Source of the DNA: Actinomortierella ambigua
Lineage: Eukaryota; Mortierellomycota; Mortierellomycetes; Mortierellales; Mortierellaceae
Direction of reading: 5' to 3'
Assembly: GCA_016098155.1 (NCBI GenBank)
Contig: JAAAJB010000009.1
Coordinates: 85,171-149,170, forward strand
Length of the DNA stretch: 64,000 nt
The notes under the pieces are model-generated. The model ran no database searches. It was not told the DNA's origin and saw only the letters and a list, made by a program, of their open reading frames with translations. Position 1 is the stretch's first letter. Each line of letters starts with the position of its first letter. The position numbers and the translations under genes are program-made. Of this stretch, positions 21,059-34,132 are shown piece by piece.

Positions 21059-22519
21059 ATGACGACTCCCGAATCCGCCAGCCAACTGTTGGACTTCCAC
21101 AAGAAGCTAGTGTCCATTTCTTGCATCACGCAGAATGAGGCGCCGTGTTCAGAGTTCCTTGAGAAGCATCTGAATGCTCTTGGCTACACCGTGGAGATGC
21201 AGGAGGTTGCTCCAAAGCGTCACAACGTGCTTGCGTATCTTGGCAAGAAACGCCATACCAAGATTCTGTTCAACACCCACATTGATGTGGTCCCGCCCTA
21301 CATTGAGTTTCGCGAGGACGAAGAGAACGTGTACGGACGCGGAGCTTCGGACGCTAAAGGTTGTATGGCCGCTCAGGTCCAGGCTGTCGAGGAACTCCGC
21401 AAGGAAGGCAAGCTTAAAGAAGGAGACGTCGGCTTCTTATTCGTGGTTGGCGAAGAAGTGGACCATATTGGCATGGTGGTAAGGTGTTTCTTTTCGTATT
21501 CTTTTTGTTTTCGTGGATGAAATGGAAAAGCAGGTTGGCATGAGAAGGGGAGAGGGTGAAACGTCAACTAATGTTTTCTGGTCTTTTTTTTTTGCTGTCT
21601 CCCTGCCTTGTTGTCGTAAACAGAAGGCCAACGATCTACAGCTTACACCCGACTACCTTATTGTTGGCGAACCCACGGAGAGCCGTCTTGCTCTTGGCCA
21701 CAAAGGTGTCCTGAGGCTCAACATCAGCATCGAGGGCAAGGCTGCTCACTCGGGCTATCCCGAGCTCGGCGTCTCTGCGAATGAGAAGCTAGTCGACATC
21801 CTCTACCGCTTCAAGAACACTGTACGTCTTTCTGTCTCTAGCTTTCAGGCATTCTTCTGTCGCTAAGCGAACCCCCCCCCTGCCCACGCCCCATGTCCAT
21901 CAGAAAACACTGACATGGTTCTACTTTTACCCATATCTAGCAATGGCCTAAGGACGCCTACTTCCAACAGACTACGATGAACATTGGCGTTATCAACGGT
22001 GGACTGGCAGCCAACATCGTTCCTGCATTTGCCTCGGCCGCCATATCGTTCCGTATTTCTACCTCGACCAAGGAGGTGCTCGACATCATCAACAAGATCC
22101 TTCCAGAGGAGGAGCGCGTTCGTGACAAGGTCACTCTCGAAGAGGTGACATGCTGGGAACCTGTCCGTTGTCATTCTGGTAAGGACTGCCCCTCCTTTCC
22201 TATTCACTTCCTTCCTTCTCACTCCACTGGATATGAAAAAATAGCAATCGTATTTCTAATGCTCCTATTATATATGTGTGATACCTTCCTCCTCCTCATA
22301 TGTTTGTTGTCAGTCCCGGGCTTCCCGACGTTTGTGGCCAACTATTTTACGGACATCCCTTCGTTCACCGGCGCCAAAAAGTCGTTGCTCTATGGCCCCG
22401 GCTCGATTTTGTGCGCCCATGCTCCTCATGAGTTTATCAACAAGAAGGAGCTTATTGCAGCCGTCGATGCTTACAAGGATATTGTTCTCAAGTTGTTTGC
22501 CGAGTCGGCTGAACATTGA
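21059..22519 (+). CDS. M20-family metallopeptidase, acetylornithine-deacetylase-like
   Basis: A zinc-dependent amidohydrolase of the M20 family, closest in pattern to ArgE/DapE-type deacetylases that release the free amino acid from an N-acyl substrate; the true substrate cannot be read from sequence. Exons are 21059-21478, 21624-21821, 21941-22178 and 22314-22519 (353 residues). Metal and catalytic positions expected for the family are present: H74-x-D76 (THIDVVPP), the bridging Asp D98 (GRGASDAKG), the E132-E133 pair (VVGEEVDH), E156 (VGEPTES) and a C-terminal His in CAHAPHEF (321 or 324). The internal dimerisation/lid segment lies roughly in residues 165-270 (GHKGVLRLNISIEGKAAHSG). No signal peptide is seen, so it is probably cytosolic or mitochondrial. 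The third intron (135 bases) is a multiple of three and has no in-frame stop. Length and all key residues look intact. Confidence 0.9.
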
Positions 22520-22798
22520 AGAGAGAAAGAACGAGAAAACTAATAAAAAGTCGAGAGCAGAATATGCAACAGATTTTTTTTTAAAAAAAAGCAAAAAAGA
22601 CTGGAACTGTATTGTATATACAACGACTCTATACTATGGTACAAGTCAAAAAGGGTGGAGTGCTTCCGCCTCGTTTGTGAAGTTGGCAGCAGGGGTATAT
22701 TAAATGGGTTGAGAGGTAGAAATGAGAGGTGGTGGTGTGTGTGGTTGTTGTTTTTTTTTCTCCGCAGGTTACTTTGATTTCTTATTTTTTTTCTTTTT

Positions 22799-25700
22799 TT
22801 ACTCCTGCTGCAATTCCTCTGAGGATCGATGCAGAGTTTCGGATCCCAAAGAGGAAAAGGTGGGTTTTGTTTCTGTTGTCCATGCCGTGATTTCCTCCAT
22901 AGGCTGGTCCAGTGGTACCAAATCCTCCTCATAGAAGGAGGAGCCTGTAAAATAGATGGACCGCTCACCCTTGGGGGTCTCGTCATCGGAAGGGTAACAA
23001 GATTCGGAGGGTGCAATAGTAGGGGAAGCCAGTGATTCGGCGATCGGGTAAGCCGTAGGGGGCAGCATCTGTGGCATGGTAAGCGAGACGGGAGCCGGTG
23101 TGGTTGCAGTGATGGTGATGGTGGTTGTAAAGGTTGTTCCGGTTGCTCCTTGTGAAGACGATGTCGATGTTGTTGTAGTAACAGGAAAGTCTTCTGTGTT
23201 GTTGTTGTTGTTGTTGTTGTTGCTGTTAATGTTATTGTTATTGTTGAGGTCACCCTCGCGAAGGTGTCGTCTTTGCCCCAATACATTCTTGAGCTCGTCG
23301 ACCATTCGGAACGTGACGCGGGACCGCTCGCGGAGCAGCTCCTCCTGCTCGCGCTGAGCCTTTTGGTACGCTATCCGTTCGGCACGGGTCATCTTGGTCC
23401 CATCAGAGCGATGAATGCCAAGACCAACACGACGATCGAGTGTCATCGATGCTGCATCCGTTGACGCCTCAAACACTTCCTCTTGTGTTGTGGCCAGGGT
23501 GTGCAGCCGCTGTGGGTCGTCGAGCTGTTCCAGAGCATCGTAGACTTGTCGGATCGCTTGGTCAGTGTTGCAAAGTGCCTGCTCAAGCAGAGCGTGATCA
23601 ACGAGGTCGTTTTGGTTGTCCTTTTTCTTGGACCCTTGGGGAGCGCTACAGGACTGGGGGTCCAGCACGCGACCAAGAGCCGATTTTCCGAGTTGCCATT
23701 CTGTCGAGATCATATCAATATCTTGACTGATCGAATCGAACTGTAATTCCAGTAGCCGTTGTTTTTCAGTATCAGATGAATCTATTGATAGGAAGTACCG
23801 AGAACCCGAAAATAAGCTTAGTTTCATTATCGTCATCAATGTGTAAAAAGAAACAAAAAAGAAAGGAGGAGGAGCTCCCAATAGAAGGCGTAATTACCTT
23901 GCTTAACAGCATCCTTAATGTCCTCATTGCAAATGTACAGCTTGGCTTGAATGCCACGAACGCATTGCTCCATAAGAGCCAAACGTTGAACAAAGGGCTG
24001 AATCTGCTTGTTCGTAGCCGTATCCTCTGCAGACTGTGCACCTGTATCGATCCGTGGCAGAGTGTCTGTAGACAGAAATGGGCAGAGGCATGAACGTGGA
24101 TTAGAAACATTGCCCCACAACCAAAAGAAACTGCCTCCAATCAGTTAGAGTTATCAACTTACAGAGTTCCTCATCCAAAACCTTGTTCAGTTCGTTCACG
24201 AGGGTTTCAAGCTCTGTGACACTGTTCTCTAGCAGGGTAGCAGCAACCAACCAATTCTTGTCATAATCCTTTAGCACCTGGTGAATGCCATGTCGCTCCT
24301 TGCGGCTCTTGCGACGGATCGACATGAGCTCGCAGAGGAACTCGCGGCGGTGTCCGTGCATGCGTTGATAGTTGCGACGAAGGCGTTCCAGGGAAGTCAT
24401 GCCAGGCGGGGATGGTGGTTCTTGAACAGGGGCCGTTGTCGGAGAGGTGTTGGTCGAGTAGATGCTGGACCGTGGTGAGGCCATCATCATCATTGTCATC
24501 GAGGGCAGTTGCAGATTTCCGTTGTCCGATTCCTCGCCGGAGGACCAGGACGTGTGGTGGCGGCGTGGTCGCGAGCGAGATCTCGAAGCAGCTGAGCGGG
24601 CATGAACAATAGGGGCAGAGGCAGGGGTACTATTGGCATTGTTGGCCATCATCGCCGCAGCAAACGTTCCCTCGTAAAAGCTACTGGGACGGCTGCCAGA
24701 GGCGGCCGGCACCGCGGCTCCTTCGTAAAAGCTGCTGGGTCGGCTGGAGACGGCGCTGCTGGCGCGACGACGCCTACGACCGAGATTCAAACTATTCCGA
24801 GATCTTCGAGGAGGCGCGCCACTGTTGGCAGTGTCTGGTGCAGCAGCAGTGGTAGTTGTCGAAGAGGAAGCCATAGAGCCGTTGAAGAATGCCTGATACG
24901 GAGAAGTAGCGTCGTATGTCGGGGAAGCTACTACGATGTGGGGATCTTGCTGACTGCTGTTGGCGGTAGGGTCGCCTGCCAAAGAGCCAAGACTGCCGTT
25001 CAAGTTGTCATCATTGCCAAAACCAGGGGACCGAAGCGAGTTCATGTCGACAACCGTTTCATCGTCATGGACGGGAGAGTCTGGGTGCGACGAGGAAGCG
25101 ATGTTGTACATGTCCAGAAGAGTGTGAAGCCGTTTTTCATCAATATGCGATTGCAGAGTTTCCGTGGCTCGCTGGAAGAGAGCCGAGCTGGTGTCGAGCG
25201 ATGAGAGGAGTTGAGCGCGGACCAGATTGCAGCGTCGTGTCTTGGAAGCCTGTTCGATGCGAGAAATAGGAGCAAGAGGGGTCGAGAGGCGATATCCACG
25301 GGAGACGAGTTCGATTTCCTGAACGACCATCATGGCGCGGTTGACACGTGAGTCGAACGTGTGACATTGATGGACGAGGAGCTGAAGCGACCGAAGGGCG
25401 CGGCGTTGGGTTCTCTGGGTTCGTCTCCTTCGCAGGAGGCGGATGATCCAGAGGGAGGTGGCGAGCGCGATGCCCGTCGCCATGGGCCGTACAAACATGG
25501 GCCTGAACCACGGAGCGCGTCCAATTCGGGTGCGTCCGAGAACAGTGTGCGCGGCGAGAGCCATAAGCGATCCGAAACCAAGGCTGTACCCAAAACGGCC
25601 AGGCGAAAAATATCGAGCGCTGTACTCAATCTCATCCGGAAGACTGTTGCCATCTGTGCGTCGGCCACGTTCGTGGGCGTGGAGAGTGGCAGCTCGGTTG

Positions 25701-26404
25701 AGAAAAGGTGAGGTGCAAATGAGGTACTTGAAGCGTTCCTCGAATTCGGCATCCTCTACCTCAGAGCTGGAGGAAGAGAAGGCCTCCTACGCGTTTAGAC
25801 ATTGTGTAAATCAATGTGAGTCAAGAGGGTTGAGGGTGTGCGTGTCCTTGTCTGGGTATATGAGTAGGAACTAGAATGGTGTCCAACACGCGACGAATGA
25901 CCAGGTCGCTTTTTTCACCCTTTTTTTTTTGGTAGAATGAGGGGGTAGAGTGGGGAGAGGATGTTTGAGTGTGGCACAACGGGCAGACAGGAGGATCCTT
26001 ACCGAAAGATAGTCGACTATGCTACCAAGCATCCCACAAGCGTTGTCGGCGATGCGTTTGGTGAGGGAGTCGGGAGGCGGAGGGGGCTCGTGAACCGGAA
26101 CAGGGGCATGCTGCAGCTCATCGACGGGTTGTTCAACTTGTAGGTCTATTTGGGGACAAAGAAGGAATGAAGGGTAGAGTTGGAGCGGGGGGAAGGGTGG
26201 GAATGCCAATGTCAGTTTGTTGGTGAATGAGAAGCAGGACACAGACAGACAGACAGAGAGACAGGGATTGAAAGTTGTCGGTCAAATAGGAATAGGTGGA
26301 TGGGGCGAGCAGCATTGTTCAGTTCAGTTCAGTGTGCCATGAATGGTCGTACCATGCAGGTACTGTGCCAATGGAGAGTCCTCGTAGACGACCACGTCCG
26401 CCAT
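22799..26404 (-). CDS. Vezatin/Inp2-like myosin-binding membrane protein
   Basis: A 989-residue protein resembling the vezatin family (Pfam myosin-binding motif of peroxisomes), which includes yeast Inp2, the peroxisomal receptor for myosin V. Minus-strand exons are 26404-26353, 26145-26003, 25786-24163, 24065-23898 and 23781-22799, all GT-AG with closing phases. The start MADVVVYEDSPLAQYL is followed by a Pro-rich stretch, then two adjacent hydrophobic segments at about 129-148 and 163-182 followed by an Arg-rich RLLRRRR stop, typical of the family. Residues about 185-290 are helical and likely hold the myosin-binding part. A long Ser/Ala/Asn-rich insert follows, then helical segments such as ATNKQIQPFVQRLALMEQ, and an Asn/Thr-rich acidic tail. 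It probably tethers an organelle membrane to an actin motor. Family assignment rests on architecture and remembered sequence character rather than on a search. Confidence 0.75.
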
Positions 26405-28874
26405 GGTGCAGAGGAAGAAGAGTGGGGTTGGAGGCGAAGAGGAGGCTGGTGGCGGAGAGTACTGCCTCAAGGGCCTGGCAAGGAAGGGGGTGGGATGCTA
26501 GAGTGGGATGCTAGTTGGGGGGAGGGTGTGTTCCTGGGAGGAGGGGTAGATTAGAAAAGAGCAGAAAGAATGGGGGGGAAGGTGGGGTACTAAATAATCA
26601 TTGCTGATGAAAGGACGGGAGAGAACCAATTCAGGTACGAGACAATTGGTCTCCAAATGGAAACAGGTGCGGAAAAAAAAGAAGAGGAGGAAGGAGAAGA
26701 AGAAGAAGAAGAAGAAAAGCTGTTGGGGTCCCCAAGGTGATGGTGGTGGTGGTGGTGGAAAGAGGGGAAAGTGGGTGGACAGGGTCAGCAGGGCTGGGAA
26801 ACCAAAATGTGATGTGAGGATGTGAGGTGAGGAGGAGGAGGGGGATCCGATCCCAACAAGAAATTGCACGCGCACGCAACGTTTGGGTCTCCCCTTTCCC
26901 CTCTCCTCATCCTCCTTCTTCTTCTTCTTCCCTCACCCTATCTGTCTGTGTGTCTGTGTGTCTGCCTGCCTGTCTGTCCTCTGTCTGTCTGTCTGTCTGT
27001 CTGTCTGTCATGTATGTTGTCTGGCAAGCTCCTCTCTCTCCCTCCCCGCTCTCTTTTCATTCCACACTTCTTTCTCTAGCTCACAGGGGTGCCGCTTGCT
27101 TGCTCTGTCTAGGATCCAAAATAGAATTACATACAAAGCCTGTCCACGGACAACTCCATTGCTGAATGCCATCCTTAAGGTTATCGGGACCACCCACCCC
27201 CTCGATCATCCTTTCCCCACTGCCCACGAGTCGTCGCCATTCTGCTGCACCTCATCAACTGCACAAGGCCTTCGCACAGACAATCATCGCGTGTGTGTGA
27301 CCATTTTTTCAGCCGTGTTTGAACAAGGAAAACTCTTTGTTACTTTATGAGCGTGGTTAACAGCTCGCCAAGAGTCTCTTGTAACACCACCGCTGAACAG
27401 CTGCTGGTGGTGTACCGCAATCGTCTATCCTTTTCGTGTGTGCAGGACTAGCATGGTCATTGTTGCCGACCAAAAGCATATGCTAGCGGAGAGCCCTCGC
27501 CCATTTTAATTGTCCAACGGACCGATCGAGCTCTCATGTAAGAAAGAAAAAACAAATGAAATTGAGGGAGGGGAATAGAACGATGGTCCTCCCCGGCCTC
27601 TCTCATACAGCATGGATCTCTCCCTCTGCACAACCTCCACAGACATCCAAAGATACTCGGTGCGCGCCAACTCCTGCCTTTGACTCTCTCCCCTCCCAAT
27701 CCACCTGTTCTCTCGATCCCTCCAAAACTCACGAGTGAAGAAGCTCGAGAATAAAGTTTAAAACAGACGCGCCTCCGAAACAACTCTATCATAGTGAAAT
27801 CCGGAGCTTCCCAAAAATGGTGGATGGAATGCCGTGCACGACGAGAGGGAGGCAGGATGGTCGACGAGCGTGAGATGCCGAGACAGGGCGCATGACCTCC
27901 CACGCTCATGCCCACGCGTTCCTTTCTTTCTTCAAGCTTCACATCGAATACACTCGCGTGAGTCTGATTACTCATCGCCACATTTTTCAAAACCCTCATC
28001 GCTTACCACCGCTCCTTTTTGCTTCAACTTACGCCCCAACCAGCCCAAACACTTTTATCCAATATGCAGGCCAACGTTCAAGTCCAGCTTGGTCGCCTGT
28101 TCAGGGTGTCCTTTGATCCTTTAATTCCACCTCCACCCCCCCATTCGACCCCTCGCAGGTCCAAAGTCCGGAACTCTTTTTAAACACTACTATCGCAGAC
28201 TGTGCGGCTCACTTCAACTCCCTTTGCACCTTGGACTTTTCAACCCTCCCCTTCAAATTGGATCGCCTTTAATTTCCACACCATGAAACATACAGAAATT
28301 AGGCGCTCAGCCGCCTTTTGTCTTGGAGTGACGACATTGTTTTTCCCGCCTCTTTGGCAGCATCCTTTGTTTTCCTTGAAACCATGATACTTCGCGGAGA
28401 TCTACCTATTCTGGCATACGGATCTCGTTGCTCGTGGGGAAAAAGTTTGCATCTCCCCCACGAGTTTTTTTTTGTTTGGAGCACCACACCACTGGGTCTT
28501 AAAATTCCGCGCATGAAAAGAGGGTGAAGAGGGGGTAGCCGAAGAGAAGAGGGCGGGAGTGCAGCTACCTTTGCATCGATTTTCACCACACGTATGCATC
28601 GAATTCCCTGCGCTTGGTGCGCTGTAAGTTCATTATGTCCCCATGTGGCATGGCGCTGCTCATGGCGGGCTTCTCAAGGCGGGGTACTTTCAACAGAGTC
28701 GCTTTGCTCTGATCGGCGTTTGGTGGCGATCCATGTGTGGGCCTGAAGGGGGGAAATCACCAAATGAAGAAAATGGCAGTCCCAAAATAGGGCGAAGAAA
28801 AACAGCGTTTCATACGTGAATCAGCGGCATTGACACCACACTCCACAACACCATCGTCTTTGGAATCATCGGTC
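26405..28874. other. Divergent intergenic region, vezatin-like / SUV3
   Basis: A 2.5-kb region shared by two divergent genes. On the + strand it is purine-rich from about 26.56 to 26.84 kb and then pyrimidine-rich from 26.88 to 27.08 kb, so each half is CT-rich in the sense of the outward-facing gene; the switch is near 26.86 kb. The rest has no clear landmark. Open frames on both strands lack recognisable domains. Confidence 0.55.
26941..27009 (+). repeat. (CTGT)n tetranucleotide array
   Basis: TGTC/CTGT units, imperfect at first and then about seven clean units from 26981. This is the same motif, in reverse-complement sense, as the ACAG array at 2551-2740. Confidence 0.93.
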
Positions 28875-31780
28875 ATGCTAGGCTTCAGAGTTCCGTGCCA
28901 GGACTCCTTACTTAGAGCAACCCAACGGAGAGTGAAAGGTGTGGCGTGGCGGCTTTCCACTCAGCTGCCTCCTGCCAGCGCCACTATCCGTGGTGTGCCG
29001 GCCGTGATCTGCCGCTTTCGACACACTCCTACTGGATACCAGCCCCGGGAACGCGGGCGCCCTTCTTCAAGGCGAAGGGAATGGGGTGAAGTCGATGGGC
29101 GACGATTTGGAGGTGACGAGTTTGGAATGCCATGGGAAACTTCAGGTAACCTTGTCCTTCCCTCCCTTCAACCGTTTCTTTTTTATTTTTTTTTATCATG
29201 CGTCGTCCATCACTGATCCGCTTCCTCTTTTTTTTTTTCTCTATCACAATCTCGTTCCAACATCTTACGCAACTATAGCCCTCAACGATGCTGTCCTGCG
29301 GTTGGGGTCGTCTTCAGGAGTCCTGGGACATATGATGGCGCTCGGTACCGATGAGGTGGTCGCGCAAGGATTGGTCAACGACTTTATCCGAGAGTGCAAG
29401 TCTGGCAAGATCAAAGAAGTGAGCCCTGAGGCGATTGGAAAGATGGCAGATCAGGCATTGGAGGTTGGTATGACTTTCAAATCCATGGGTACCACACGTG
29501 AAGATGCTGTGGCGCCGGCGCTAGATAAGACCCTATGGGATACGTTCTTAGTGCGATATCAAAGTCGCTTCCCTCCAGAGGTTGCCTTCCGGATATCCAA
29601 GCTTCGGGATATTGCAGATATGCGCTACCCAACCGAGTGGAACCCGGAAACTCGACTCATGAAGAGGTATGGTATTCATGAGTGTTCACACAAAGTTCTT
29701 GTAGAGTGTACCCTCCATCATACTTATCGGCCCTTTTTGTTGGTTTGCAATCGTTTCATAGAAAGGTGATCATGCACGTGGGACCAACAAACTCTGGAAA
29801 GACTTATAATGCACTGATGAGGCTGCAGCAGGCAGAAAAGGGCGTTTATCTATCACCGTTACGTTTGCTGGCCCATGAAGTCTACGAGAGAATGAACAAT
29901 GCTGGCGCCAAGTGCAACCTGGTCACTGGAGAAGAGCGTCGTTTCGCTGTCTACAAGCCCGACGGAACACCGGACCCTACAGCAGCTGGCTTGGTCTCCT
30001 GTACGGTCGAGATGGCGGATACAAAAAGAAAAGTCGATGTCGCAGTTCTGGACGAAATCCAGATGATTGCTGATCAGGATCGTGGGTGGGCATGGACGTT
30101 TGCCCTGATGGGATTGCCAGCTCAGGAGGTCCATCTGTGCGGAGAACCAACAGTTGTCGAACTGGTGCGCAAGATTTGCAAGCTGACAAATGACGACTTT
30201 GAAGTGAAGCGCTACGACCGCTTAAGCAAGCTGGAGCTGCAGGAAAAGAGTATCAATGGTCGGCTGGATCAAATCCGAAAGGGCGACTGCCTGGTAACCT
30301 TTTCGAGAAAAAACATCTTTTTGGCGAAGAAGGCGATCGAAGACGAGACAGGCTTGCGATGCGCCGTCGCTTACGGAAGCCTTCCTCCGGAGAGTCGATC
30401 GATGCAGGCAAAGCTCTTTAACGACCCCAATAGTGGCTACGACGTCCTTGTTGCTAGCGACGCCATTGGTATGGGCCTCAACCTGTAAGTATTCAGATAT
30501 GCTGCATATCCAACATTGAGAAGACTCGCGCCATTGGGAAGGTTGATTACGACCTACTCATCAAAACTTGGACTCATTGTGATCTAGGAATATTCGACGC
30601 GTTATCTTCGAAGCAGTGCAAAAGTTTGATGGCACTGTCATCCGACTGCTGAGCTTGACTCAGCTAAAGCAGATTGCAGGAAGAGCTGGGCGTTTCGGAA
30701 CCGAGTATGCTGTCGGCCAAGCAACGACGCTGATGCAGCGGGACATTCCCGTTCTGAAACGTGCTCTTGCTGCTCCCATGATTGACATCCATGTAAGGAC
30801 CACTTTGCTTATGGTACTTGGGCACACCTCTGATCAACTCTCATGAATCCTGACGTTTGGTTTGTTTCCTATTAATTCATGGTGTACTCTAGAGGGCCGC
30901 TCTGCAGCCAACAGTTGAAATGATTGAGCGATTCTCCCACTATTTGCCAGGAGCACCATTCTCTGAAGTCCTCAAAACCTTTGAAAAGTTTACTCAAAGC
31001 TCTGACCTATTTTTCCCAGGACCTCTCCGCAACATGATTGTACGTCAATTCATTATTACTGATTGTTGGTGCAACCAGTGCTGCCTCCCGACCGCCTAGC
31101 ATTTTTTGATTAACTTTAATTTGCCATTGTCATCCTAACCATTCCCTGTATTCATAGGCCGTTGCACAACTGCTTGATAACATCCCCATGAATTTGAATG
31201 ACCGATACCCATTCATCTCGGGCCCCATTCAAATCAGAGACAAAGTGGTGGTCCCCAGAGCTATTTTGATGGCGAAGGCATTAAGCAACGAGACGCCCAT
31301 TTCCATCGACGAGCTTGTTATTCTACCAGAGGAGACGGTGGATCCCGGCAACTTGAAACTTCAGCTGCTCGAGAGCGACCATCGCACGATCATGCTCTAC
31401 TTGTGGCTCGGGTAAGTCGTGAATATTGTATTGGCGTGAAGGACGAGGGGGGACGGAGAGATATGCCTTTTTCGAGTTTCTAAACGAGTGACGTTCATGT
31501 TATTTCGCTCCTTATTACTAGTCAACGATTTGAACATATCTATCAAGGAGGAATCGATAGTTTGGCTTACCGACGCAAGCTGCAGTGCGAACGACTCATT
31601 GAGGCTGCCTTGAAACAACATCAAAGCAAGAGGCTTTTGAAGCAGTTGCTGAAGAAGGAACGTGCGGAATCCAAAAAGCTGGAGAGTGAACTCAAGGTTG
31701 GCAGCGCGAAGAGTGCGAAGGGGGCTTCGTCAGAGAAATCAGGCACGACGGATGACGATGTTTCATCGCCTATCCCATAG
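28875..31780 (+). CDS. SUV3: Mitochondrial ATP-dependent RNA helicase SUV3
   Basis: The helicase component of the mitochondrial degradosome, unwinding RNA for 3'-5' decay. Exons are 28875-29145, 29279-29666, 29762-30484, 30588-30792, 30893-31039, 31158-31411 and 31522-31780 (748 residues). The chosen start gives an Arg-rich, acid-poor N-terminus (MLGFRVPC..RATQRRVKGVAWRL), fitting a mitochondrial presequence; the upstream in-frame Met at 28830 is less suitable. Motif I is GPTNSGKT at about 227-234, motif II is DEIQ at 317-320 (the SUV3 variant of DEAD/DExH), and the helicase C-domain shows VLVASDAIGMGLNL and QIAGRAGR. The C-terminal region carries PISIDELVILPEE and a lysine-rich tail (LLKQLLKKERAESKKLE), both in keeping with SUV3. 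All catalytic motifs are intact. Confidence 0.96.
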
Positions 31781-31933
31781 AATAGGAATAGGTAATAAAA
31801 AAAAAAAAAGTGGTGGCGACCCCACAGGGCTGAGAGACATCGTACTGCTTGGGATACAAAACAAAGTTTACCTCTTCATTGAATTTACAAACATTCTGTC
31901 CCAACCAACGCATTCACGGCCAGGCCATGGTGG

Positions 31934-34086
31934 GTGCACAGCTTGCATGATGATAGAAACAACGTCTTGGAATTGCGCATTGAATGTTCTTCGATGGAGG
32001 CCTTCCATGTCCATTTACCATCAGCCACCTGTGGCGAACGCAACATTGTCATTATTTTCTTTCGTTCACAACAGTTCCAAAAACTTTGGCCCTTCAACGC
32101 CACCGGTAACTCGTCCCAAGGAACGGGGTCTGGCACGCGAACAAGCATCGATGACCATGGCGAATCAACGCGAGTCAAGCCTATGCCTTCGTCGTTTAAT
32201 CGGGGAATCCCACTTAACAGTAGGTGAAAGAAAGCCCGTTGCCTCTAAGAATGATGGTTGAGAAGTGCAAGTACGTTCATGACCTTAAATTTCGAGCGTT
32301 CTTCCTTGATGGTTTCGACTGCAATAGTGAAAATCGTGATTCGAGGCGATATCAAAACAGGAAAAACCAGTCTTTGTAAGGCACGCCCCAACCCTATTTG
32401 ATTCAGACTTCCCGGAGGAAAAAAGCACAAGACGGTGGCATGACCAAGGCTCTTTCAACTGTTATTGTGTTCTGCTAGTTGAGAGGTTACAGGGTCGCCC
32501 GTTCGCCGGCCCCGCCGAGTACTTGACCACACCCCAGATCCAGGTAGCTAATATCCCTTGGCAATATCCTGGTGAGTGCACATTGTGTGACCACTATGAA
32601 CTTTGCGGTCCAAAATCAAAGGTGCTCGTCCAATGCTCACCTCCTGTCAAATTGCTTGTCTAGATACAAAGGACATTATCAAAGTGGAGATCTGGGACGT
32701 TGTTGACAAGGGCGTACGATCGAGCTCACTTAAGCGGCAATCGAATGGACTCAAGATAAGCAACGCAGCTAGTATGTTCCTCTCATTCTTCCTGTGCGCG
32801 GCTCTTTGTTTCAGTGGGTGGTAGAGGTTTTCCAGTAGCATTTGACACATCTTATCTTATTCATATTATAGCCATGCCAGCACAAACTATGGAGCCTCAC
32901 GCGGATTTTGCCTTGGATGCCTCGACCATTGATGTTTACAGGAATGCAGATGGTGCCGTCATCATGTATGATGGATCAAAATCGTGGACATTCGAGTATG
33001 CTATCAATGCACTCACCCATGTACCTACAACCATCCCTGTGCTTCTTCTGGTAACCTTTAATTTTTTTTCTATCCATGAGCTTTTAGTATTGACAGAGGA
33101 GAAAAGAGGAGGAAGAAAAAAAACGCTAACATTACCTTTACACCTTTGATGCCTTCTATTTTTTAATTCATAGAAAAACTTTTCAGAAGACGATGGAGTT
33201 GTGGATGAACAGGCAGAGGCTCGGCTCAAGGAGTTACTTGAGAAACATAATAGTCACAGGAGCACTTTGCCATGTGCCCCCGCCAACCTCGTTCGGCATC
33301 TTGACACCAACATGAGGTCGGGTATGGGCTTGAAGGAGATCCATGCAAGTTTTGGTATCCCGTTCCTCAATACAGTGGTGAGTAACTCTCTTGGCATTCC
33401 TTTGACCAGGGACATCCTCATATTTGGGTTTTTGTCACATCATGAAAATCGATGACTGACACTCTTTGATTATAGCGAGAGATGCATCGTAGGAAGTTTG
33501 ACCAGAAGACACAGGAGATTGGCGAGCTTCTAATGATGTTGGATCATCAGCAAAGGCAAATACAACTCACGCGCTCAATGTATCCGAACAAGCAGAAGCA
33601 AAGACAGCATCAACGACGAGCTTCAGGCAAGGACGAGTCTTTGGTAATGTCGCCGCGGGAACGAGGCCCATTGCCTCCAGCGATCCAAACAAGACCATCG
33701 GAGCTCGATCCACCAAGAGCGACGACATCAACACCAAATTCGCCGGCAAGAAAGACGCGGAATGAGGTCATTAATGTCGACATCCTGAGCCCGACGCCTT
33801 TAGCGGCTGTGCCTCCTGCAGTGCTTTTGGACTTTAACACTGGACATCTAGAGGACGAGTTCTTCCACAGTGTGGGCCCTGAAGATCCAACACCCACAGT
33901 CGAGTCGAGGTCGTCAAAGTCTTTACAACTTACCAAGAATGCTGTCCAGGAGCTACTGGATCGGGATCGGGAACAGGTGCTGGCAGAGCTGGGCAACCCG
34001 ATGGTGGCACAAGATGAGGATATTGGCGATATGGATGACATCTTGTTTCATGATCCAACCTCGAAACAGCAGCAGCCGCAGCAGCC

Positions 34087-34132
<46 letters not shown>

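Noticed and set aside
24602..25204. A 200-residue plus-strand frame antisense to the vezatin-like gene
   Set aside because: It is the shadow of a well-supported coding exon on the other strand.
27457..27999. A 180-residue minus-strand frame in the SUV3 upstream region
   Set aside because: No recognisable motif, no start context, and the frame sits in the presumed divergent promoter region.
28299..28589. A 96-residue minus-strand frame ending with a Lys-rich helical segment
   Set aside because: The C-terminal part looks hydrophilic and helical, but there is no family match, and it lies in the SUV3 upstream region without supporting signals.
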